NCBI GenBank assembly: GCA_027593305.1
Contig: JAQCJA010000022.1
Location: forward strand, 1-20,411
Length of the DNA: 20,411 nucleotides
DNA from: a bacterium
GTDB lineage: Bacteria > Latescibacterota > UBA2968 > UBA8231
Reading direction: 5' to 3'
Position numbers and translations under genes: made by a program. The notes beneath the pieces are model-generated. The model did not search any database. It had not been told where the DNA came from and saw only the letters and a program-made list of their open reading frames with translations. This document shows, one piece after another, positions 15,162 through 20,411 of the stretch; the stretch's first letter is position 1; the number at the start of each line of letters is the position of its first letter.

Positions 15162-15282
15162 CGATCTCCCCCACCATGGCTTGGTGGCCGCCCTCGTCGT
15201 CGCCCTTCCAGTTGGGCTCCTCGACCCGCGTGGGCCACCGGCTGAGCTCGACGGGCCCGGGTCCTGTGTATGCGGTTGTCAT
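15127..15282 (-). CDS. possible small hypothetical protein, 51 residues, overlapping the antiporter start
   Basis: A 51-codon frame from the ATG at 15282 to a TGA at 15127-15129. The product is hydrophilic, begins MTTAYTGPGPVELSRWPTR and continues with VEEPNWKGDDEGGHQAMVGE; no family is recognised. Most codons in the first forty end in G or C, as in the surrounding genes, and GAGGG lies close upstream of the ATG, at a rather short spacing. The stop is 4 nt before the internal antiporter ATG at 15122, the geometry of translational coupling. Against it, the frame is short and overlaps the alternative antiporter start by 35 bp. It could be a real regulator-sized protein or chance. Confidence 0.4.
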   Translation of the reverse strand: MTTAYTGPGPVELSRWPTRVEEPNWKGDDEGGHQAMVGEIDAAGVDPGRKR

Positions 15283-15328
15283 ATCCCTCTGTCGCCGTCA
15301 CTGCGCGTCTTGTGTACCTTACTGCCGT

Positions 15329-15334
15329 AAGGAG
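15329..15334 (+). promoter_or_regulatory. Shine-Dalgarno that fixes the UxuA-like start
   Basis: AAGGAG lies 7 nt before the ATG at 15342. It selects this codon over in-frame starts 24 codons further upstream, which would add a non-homologous tail. Confidence 0.8.
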
Positions 15335-15341
15335 ACTCTGT

Positions 15342-16343
15342 ATGAAGATAGCACTGCACGCTTCCGAGTCAGCAGACCATATCGCCTTTGTGCAGTCCCT
15401 GGGACTGTCCGATGTTGTCTGCGGCATGCCGGCCGAGATCAACGGTGTCGTTCCCGTCGAAGCCTTCGAGCAACGGCGCGACATCTTCGCCCGCCACAAC
15501 CTGGACTGGGGCGTGATCGAAAACCTGTCGCCCACGCTTTATGATGAGATCATGTTTGGCACGGCCGAACGTGAGCGGCAACTGGACGGGGTTTGTCGCA
15601 CGATCGAGAACATCGGCAAAGCGGGCATTCCCGTGCTGCAGTACCAGTGGATGCTGCTCGGCGGCCTGCGCACGGAGTACTCACCCACCGGCCGAGGTGG
15701 AGCCCGCTATCCGCGTTTCGATTCTGCCATTGCCCAACATATGGCCGCCGCCTGTCTGGATTGGATGGGGGGCGGCAAACACCGCTACCCCCACGTACCC
15801 GATCGCCCCCTCTCCTCTGAGCAGGTCTGGGCCCATCTGGAATGGTTCCTCAAGGCCGTCGTGCCCGTTGCCGAATCGGCCGGGGTCCGCATCGCCGCCC
15901 ACCCGGATGATGCGCCCGTGCCGGAGTATCTGGGTGTCGCCCGTATACTCATCGATGTTGCCAGTCTGCAACGCGTCATCGATACCGTGCCGAGTCCAAA
16001 CAACGGCATCGGCTTCTGTATGGGTACGATCGGCACCATGGCCGGCGTCGATGTGATCGACGCGATTCGCCGGATCGGCGGCCAGGGCAAAGTGTTCTTT
16101 GCCCACTTCCGCAATCCCCGGGGTCAGGTGCCGTCCTTCGAGGAGGTCTTCCCGGACGAGGGTGACATCGATATGGTCGCCGCCGTCGCCGCCTGGCAGG
16201 AGGTCGGCTTCGATGGTGTCATTCGTATCGACCACTGTCCCGGTGTCGTGGGCGACAATGGTCGCGCCGATCGATCCTTCGCCTTCCAGGTAGGCTACCT
16301 GCGGGGGTTGATACAGAGCCTTGCCACAGGAGCAGGTCAATGA
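15342..16343 (+). CDS. mannonate dehydratase (UxuA) family protein
   Basis: A 333-residue TIM-barrel protein of the UxuA family, which dehydrates D-mannonate to 2-keto-3-deoxygluconate in uronate catabolism. The ligands known to bind Mn2+ in characterised enzymes are conserved: H187 (AAHPDDAPVPEYLG), C226 (GIGFCMGTIG), H255 (FAHFRNPRG) and D297 (RIDHCPG). It is shorter than the E. coli enzyme (about 394 residues), mainly in loop regions, as in many environmental paralogues, so the exact aldonate substrate is open. The start follows an AAGGAG. The stop overlaps the next start in an ATGA, coupling it to a degenerate paralogue. A sulfatase lies downstream on the same strand, consistent with use of sulfated uronic-acid-containing glycans, though that link is inference. 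Confidence 0.85.
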   Translation: MKIALHASESADHIAFVQSLGLSDVVCGMPAEINGVVPVEAFEQRRDIFARHNLDWGVIENLSPTLYDEIMFGTAERERQLDGVCRTIENIGKAGIPVLQYQWMLLGGLRTEYSPTGRGGARYPRFDSAIAQHMAAACLDWMGGGKHRYPHVPDRPLSSEQVWAHLEWFLKAVVPVAESAGVRIAAHPDDAPVPEYLGVARILIDVASLQRVIDTVPSPNNGIGFCMGTIGTMAGVDVIDAIRRIGGQGKVFFAHFRNPRGQVPSFEEVFPDEGDIDMVAAVAAWQEVGFDGVIRIDHCPGVVGDNGRADRSFAFQVGYLRGLIQSLATGAGQ

Positions 16344-17047
16344 AACTGGCCCTGACCGTACGCTACGGCTACGATGAGGAACTGATCTTCGCCCAGCAAC
16401 TGGGGGCCGACGCCGTGATCGTGCGCTTCGCTCTGGGAGATCCCCGTGACACCGATCTGGCGCCGGTCGCACATCGGGTCCGGGTCGCCGGTCTGCAATT
16501 GGCGGGCGTGGAACTGTCAGGTATGGCAGATCAGTTCCAGCCCTGGTCCGATGGGCTCACGGGGGCCCTGTTGGCGGCCCAGAATGCCGGCATTGACACG
16601 CTCCTGTGCGCTTCCCCCACGCAACACGCCTCGACCCTTGGGCAGGACCTGGAAGCCGTCGTTGCCACAGCGACGATGACCGGTGTCCGGGTGTGCCTGG
16701 ATTCCTCGCGCCTGCTGCCCGAAGAGCTCGCCTGGTTGCCGGCAGGCGACGTCCAGGTCGAACTGGTCCTTGGTGTGCCAGGCGCCGGTGCGGATGGGCC
16801 CGCGCAGGCTGTCGCCCGTGTGCACAGCGGCGGCATCCGCGCCGTTCGCTTCGAGGGCGGCGGCCTGCCCCTGGGCATGGGCAAGATCGATGTTCCGGCG
16901 ACACTGCGCGCCATCGCCGGAGCCGGCTACGATGGGATCATTCGGGCGGGTGCACCGCCGTTGCTCGGTGAGGATGACGACTGGAACCCCAAAGGCGCCG
17001 CCAACGATCTTGGTTATCTGCGCGCCGTGCTGCAGGGCCTGCGCTAG
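16340..17047 (+). CDS. degenerate UxuA/xylose-isomerase-like TIM-barrel protein
   Basis: A 235-residue protein that seems to be a distant, shortened paralogue of the gene before it. Both begin MK(I/L)AL. Near the ends the two align: GKIDVPATLRAIAGAGYDGI followed by IRAGAPPLLGEDD here, against GDIDMVAAVAAWQEVGFDGV followed by IRIDHCPGVVGDN in the upstream protein, and both close with GYLR..(L/I)Q.L. The metal ligands of the upstream enzyme are absent: the H187 site reads GVRVCLDSS, the H255 site reads AVRFEGGG, and D297 is Ala203. It is therefore probably not a metal-dependent dehydratase. It could be a partner subunit, a regulator, or an isomerase or epimerase with other chemistry. The ATGA overlap implies expression coupled to the active copy. 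A true xylose-isomerase-like epimerase is the alternative reading. Confidence 0.65.
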   Translation: MKLALTVRYGYDEELIFAQQLGADAVIVRFALGDPRDTDLAPVAHRVRVAGLQLAGVELSGMADQFQPWSDGLTGALLAAQNAGIDTLLCASPTQHASTLGQDLEAVVATATMTGVRVCLDSSRLLPEELAWLPAGDVQVELVLGVPGAGADGPAQAVARVHSGGIRAVRFEGGGLPLGMGKIDVPATLRAIAGAGYDGIIRAGAPPLLGEDDDWNPKGAANDLGYLRAVLQGLR

Positions 17048-17172
17048 CGGCGCACGGGTCGGTCGCGGCCGGTCTCAGGGCAGTCGTTGTCGTCGCGTCG
17101 AGTATCTGCACGTAGCACCGACGACATGCAGAGATCTCGTGTGCAAGCGGCATAGAGCGTAGATTCCAGCGC

Positions 17173-18579
17173 ATGAACAAGCCCAACATCCTGTTCTTTT
17201 TCGCCGATGACCAGCGCTTCGACACGATTGCCGCCCTGGGCAATCGGGCGATTCGCACACCGAATCTGGACCGCCTCGTGCAACGGGGCACGGCCTTCAC
17301 CGACGCCTACATCATGGGTGGCTCCTGTGGCGCGGTGTGTATGCCGAGTCGCGCCATGCTGCACACATCACGGTCGCTGTTCCACATTCACGACATGGGC
17401 CGCGACGTGCCCGCAGATCACGCGCTGCTGGGTGAAACCCTGCGGGCCGCCGGCTACGACACCTTCGGCACAGGCAAGTGGCACAACGGCACGTCTGCCT
17501 TCGCCCGGTCCTTCAGCCACGGTGGTGAGATCTTCTTTGGTGGCATGGGCGACCACTGGAACGTGCCGGCCTGTGATTTTGATCCCAGTGGACAGTATGC
17601 GGCACAGATTCATCAGACCACCGATTTCCCCACGCAGACTGTGCGCAAGTGGACGGCGGACCACATCGAAGCCGGGGTGCATTCCACCGAACTGTTCAGT
17701 GACGCCGCCGTCGATTTCCTGCGGCAGCGGCAGCCAGATGGCAAGCCGTTCTTCGCCTACGTGTCATTCATGGCGCCCCATGACCCGCGCACCATGCCGC
17801 AGGAATTTCTCGACATGTACCCGCCGGAGCGCATCGAGTTGCCGCCCAATTACCTCCAGCGGCACTACTTCGACAATGGTGAACTGGGGGTCCGAGACGA
17901 AGTTCTGGCGGCGATCCCGCGACAGGAGGCCGAAGTGCGACAGCACATCGCCGCCTACTACGCCATGATCACCCACCTCGATGATCACATCGGCAGAGTC
18001 CTCGAAACCGTCGAGGCACAGGGCCTGCTGGAAAACACCATCGTTGTTTTCGCCGGCGACAATGGCCTTGCCGTCGGCCAGCATGGCCTGTTCGGCAAAC
18101 AGAATCTGTACGAGCACTCCGTGCGTGTGCCCCTCGTGTTTGCCGGTCCCGGCGTGCCTGCCGGTCAGCGGCGCGAGGCGCTGGCTGGCTTGATCGACAT
18201 CTTCCCGACCCTGTGTGATCTGCTGGAGTTGGAGATTCCGGAGTCGGTCGAGGGCGAAAGCCTGCAGCCCTGTTTTGATGATCGGCGCGCGACGGTGCGC
18301 GACACCATGTTGTTTGCCTATCGCCACCTCATGCGCGGCGTACGGGACAGTGCCGGCAACAAGCTCATCGAGACCGCCGCTGGCGGTCAGTGTCACACGC
18401 AGCTTTTCGACTTGCAGCGCGATCGCTGGGAGCAGCGCAACCTTGCCGGCGACCCCAACCACGCGGAGATGGTGTTGCTCCTGCGCGGCGCCCTGACCGC
18501 CTGGCAACAGGACTGGGACGACACGCAGCAGGAGCATGGCGCCGCCTTCTGGTCGCAGATGGAATGGGCCAACGACTGA
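17173..18579 (+). CDS. type I sulfatase (CMPSR motif)
   Basis: A 468-residue arylsulfatase-family enzyme. The N-terminal KPNILFFFADDQRFD gives the first calcium-binding Asp pair (D12, D13). The modification motif C56-M-P-S-R60 fits C-x-P-S-R, so a formylglycine-generating enzyme should convert C56. K102 and H104 (GTGKWHNG), VSFMAPHDPR and FAGDNGLAVGQHG supply the remaining metal and sulfate ligands. There is no signal peptide, so it acts in the cytoplasm unless exported by another route, suggesting small imported sulfated substrates. The start is the ATG at 17173; its ribosome-binding site is weak and the 125-bp gap before it probably carries its own promoter. Its stop lies 23 bp from the stop of the convergent second sulfatase. 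The exact sulfate ester is unknown. Confidence 0.93.
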   Translation: MNKPNILFFFADDQRFDTIAALGNRAIRTPNLDRLVQRGTAFTDAYIMGGSCGAVCMPSRAMLHTSRSLFHIHDMGRDVPADHALLGETLRAAGYDTFGTGKWHNGTSAFARSFSHGGEIFFGGMGDHWNVPACDFDPSGQYAAQIHQTTDFPTQTVRKWTADHIEAGVHSTELFSDAAVDFLRQRQPDGKPFFAYVSFMAPHDPRTMPQEFLDMYPPERIELPPNYLQRHYFDNGELGVRDEVLAAIPRQEAEVRQHIAAYYAMITHLDDHIGRVLETVEAQGLLENTIVVFAGDNGLAVGQHGLFGKQNLYEHSVRVPLVFAGPGVPAGQRREALAGLIDIFPTLCDLLELEIPESVEGESLQPCFDDRRATVRDTMLFAYRHLMRGVRDSAGNKLIETAAGGQCHTQLFDLQRDRWEQRNLAGDPNHAEMVLLLRGALTAWQQDWDDTQQEHGAAFWSQMEWAND

Positions 18580-18602
18580 CGGCGCAGATTCTGTCTCAAG
18601 AT

Positions 18603-20306
18603 CTAACCGACTTGCGCCGCTTCGATCTCAACGTAGAGAGCGGGGATGAAGCGGCTGTGCCGCGCCCCGGGGTGCGGCTCGTCCGTGTGCAGCCAGGCCT
18701 CCAGGCGTGAGGTCCCGGCAGGCAATGACAGACCTGCCAGTTGCACCACATGCGCACCGGCTGGCAATGGTAGGCTCCACTCCACTTCGTCCAGAGCCAG
18801 GTGCACGGTACCCGATGGCACGCCCTGCCGCAGCCGTTCCCGCACGGTGAACGGCCCCGCTTCGGCTCGCACACACACGTCCCAGTAGCCCCGCAGGCTG
18901 TCGTCGCGCCAGCCCTCCACACCATCCAGCGTGCGCCAGTCATTCTGTGTCAACAGGACGGGATTCTCCTGCGCCGCGCCGAGGTGGATGCGGGGCGCAG
19001 CAAAAGTCCGGGCGCCGCGTGTAGCGCCGACGTCGTCGAACCAGGCTTCGTAGGCCTGCCGCAGTTGCTGCACGACATCGGGGTGGGCGGCGGCGATATC
19101 CACCGTCTCGCGCGGGTCCTGTTGCAGATCGTAGAGCTCATCAGCGCGGTCCTCGTGTGGTCGCGTCAGCTTCCAGCGTTGTGTGAGGGCGGCGTAGTTC
19201 CGATACCGCACCGGGGCATCGCCACGATGCCACTGCATACACACCGTGCGCGACGCGATGCTCTCCGTTGCACCCGTCAGCACATCTGCCAGACTGACAC
19301 CATCCACAGCCGGTGCGGGCAGATCGGCACCGCAGAAGCGGGCCAGCGTCGGCAGAATATCGACGGTTGTGCTGAGCACGCCGACGTCGCGCCCGGCGGG
19401 AATCCTGCCCGGCCACTGCCAGAAACTGGGCACCTGCACACCTCCCTGATACATGCTTCCCTTGATGTCGCGCAGGCCGGCGTTCCAGCGGTGCCGCTCC
19501 CCCGGCGGACCCTCCCGGTGCTGCGCCGAACCGCAGGGTCCGTGATCGGAGGTGAACACCACGAGGGTGTTCTCCAGCAGGCCCAGTTGTGCCACCTTGG
19601 CCAGCACGCGACCAACGTTGTCGTCAATGTTGCTGACCATGCCGTAGACCCTGGCGTGGGTCTCATTGATGTCCGTCCTGCGGTACGGGTCGGCCCACTC
19701 ATCGGCAATCTGGAAAGGTGAGTGCGGCGCGTTGAAGGCCAGGTAGGCGAAGAACGGGACCTGTGCCTGACGGTCGATGGGGTCGATGCAGGCATTGGCA
19801 AAGACGTCACTGCAGTAGCCGGTGCTGACCTCCGGCACGCCCTGCCGTACGACAACCGGGTCGAAATAGGCCTCGGCTTCGCGCTCGTGATTCTCATAAC
19901 GATCCCTGGGCTGCCCGATGCCCCCCGCCAGGTGCACGAGGCTCTCGCAGAGTCCCATGTCCATCGGCCGCGAGCCGAAGTTGTCCCCCAGGTGCCACTT
20001 GCCGAAACATCCCGTCTGGTAGTCGGCGGCCTGCAACATGTGGGCGATCGTCGGCTCCCCGGGGTCGAGCGTGGCGCGCCCACAATAGGTGTCGAAAGCC
20101 CGGGTGCGCAGATGCCAGCGTCCGGTGAGAATTCCTGCCCGGGCCGGTGTGCACAAAGGTCCCGAGCAGTGGCGGCTCAGTCGTGTGCTGCCGGCGTGCA
20201 TTGCATCGAGGTGCGGCGTGTGGGTCGGTACGGGATTGCCATGACAGGCCAGATCACCCCAGGCCAGATCATCACAGATGATGAAGATGACATTGGGCTG
20301 TGCCAT
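18603..20306 (-). CDS. type I sulfatase (CTPAR motif) with C-terminal beta domain
   Basis: A 567-residue sulfatase from the ATG at 20306. QPNVIFIICDDLAWGD carries the first Asp pair (D12, D13). C52-T-P-A-R56 is the formylglycine site in its C-x-P-A-R variant, frequent in marine sulfatases. FGKWHLGDN, AFNAPHSPFQ and FTSDHGPCG provide the other ligands. The catalytic domain ends near residue 426 after ELYDLQQDPRETVDIA. The remaining 141 residues, with ENPVLLTQNDWR and GYWDVCVRAEAGPFTVRERL, form the extra beta-rich domain seen in many planctomycete-like arylsulfatases. No signal peptide is visible. It is not a close paralogue of the convergent sulfatase (different active-site motif and domain plan). 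It starts 4 bp after the stop of an upstream gene, so it is a downstream member of an operon that runs out of the window. Confidence 0.93.
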   Translation of the reverse strand: MAQPNVIFIICDDLAWGDLACHGNPVPTHTPHLDAMHAGSTRLSRHCSGPLCTPARAGILTGRWHLRTRAFDTYCGRATLDPGEPTIAHMLQAADYQTGCFGKWHLGDNFGSRPMDMGLCESLVHLAGGIGQPRDRYENHEREAEAYFDPVVVRQGVPEVSTGYCSDVFANACIDPIDRQAQVPFFAYLAFNAPHSPFQIADEWADPYRRTDINETHARVYGMVSNIDDNVGRVLAKVAQLGLLENTLVVFTSDHGPCGSAQHREGPPGERHRWNAGLRDIKGSMYQGGVQVPSFWQWPGRIPAGRDVGVLSTTVDILPTLARFCGADLPAPAVDGVSLADVLTGATESIASRTVCMQWHRGDAPVRYRNYAALTQRWKLTRPHEDRADELYDLQQDPRETVDIAAAHPDVVQQLRQAYEAWFDDVGATRGARTFAAPRIHLGAAQENPVLLTQNDWRTLDGVEGWRDDSLRGYWDVCVRAEAGPFTVRERLRQGVPSGTVHLALDEVEWSLPLPAGAHVVQLAGLSLPAGTSRLEAWLHTDEPHPGARHSRFIPALYVEIEAAQVG

Positions 20307-20310
20307 GGTT

Positions 20311-20411
20311 CTACTTCTGCTGCAGATCGGCGATGGTGTCGATGACGTAGTTGTGCACGGCACCGTTGGTGATGACGGTGTACAGGCTGTGGCCATCCCA
20401 CGCGTCACCAC
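20311..20411 (-). CDS. C-terminal end of an unidentified protein (5' part outside window)
   Basis: On the minus strand a frame open at the window edge ends with TAG at 20311-20313, 4 bp before the sulfatase ATG. The 32 visible residues (WDGHSLYTVITNGAVHNYVI, then DTIADLQQK) look like ordinary globular protein with GC-ending codons, and the spacing is typical of an operon. I do not recognise the family from this tail. Confidence 0.6.
   Translation of the reverse strand, partial: GDAWDGHSLYTVITNGAVHNYVIDTIADLQQK

Overview
The window is GC-rich bacterial DNA, densely packed with short operons on both strands and little intergenic space. No rRNA, tRNA, CRISPR array, transposase or phage gene was recognised. 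The gene types are two type I sulfatases, a sialidase-like propeller protein, two phytanoyl-CoA dioxygenase (PhyH) homologues, Gfo/Idh/MocA oxidoreductases, an enolase-superfamily sugar dehydratase, UxuA-like TIM barrels, an aldo/keto reductase, a beta-lactamase-fold esterase and a DUF3078-like outer-membrane protein. Such sets are typical of uncultured marine or sponge-associated bacteria of the FCB/PVC sphere (Latescibacterota- or Poribacteria-like). That placement is inferred from gene content only; there is no taxonomic marker here.

Layout. 1-1298 (+): the 3' end of a gamma-glutamyltransferase gene, overlapped by a DsbA/FrnE-like thioredoxin-fold gene that carries an in-frame amber codon. 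1302-4232 (-): a PhyH gene, a DUF3347-like lipoprotein and a DUF3078-like outer-membrane protein, followed by an out-of-frame chimera of an oxidoreductase N-terminus and an alpha/beta-hydrolase C-terminus. 4311-6407 (+): a shortened enolase-superfamily gene followed directly by a sialidase-like gene. 6408-6919: a comparatively AT-rich gap holding a 34-codon gene with a good ribosome-binding site and a perfect 12-bp palindrome. 6920-10862 (-): PhyH, MFS transporter and Gfo/Idh/MocA oxidoreductase as a tight operon, then a small coiled-coil membrane protein. 11013-13093 (+): a divergent serine hydrolase/aldo-keto reductase operon with a recognisable sigma70-type promoter. 13149-15282 (-): a Kef-type cation/proton antiporter, possibly preceded by an overlapping 51-codon gene. 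15342-18579 (+): a mannonate-dehydratase-like gene, an overlapping degenerate paralogue, and a sulfatase. 18603-20411 (-): a second sulfatase preceded by the last codons of an unidentified gene.

Taken together, the genes suggest uptake and catabolism of sulfated or acidic glycans or related small molecules: sulfate and terminal sugar removal, then sugar oxidation, dehydration and reduction, with MFS import. No enzyme's substrate can be read from the sequence. The most notable signal is the concentration of gene damage in the first 5.2 kb (premature stop, chimeric fusion, internal deletion, C-terminal truncation). The most distinctive intact arrangements are the overlapping active/degenerate UxuA-like pair and the PhyH-MFS-oxidoreductase operon facing a serine hydrolase-AKR operon. 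I do not see a clearly new defence or mobile system.
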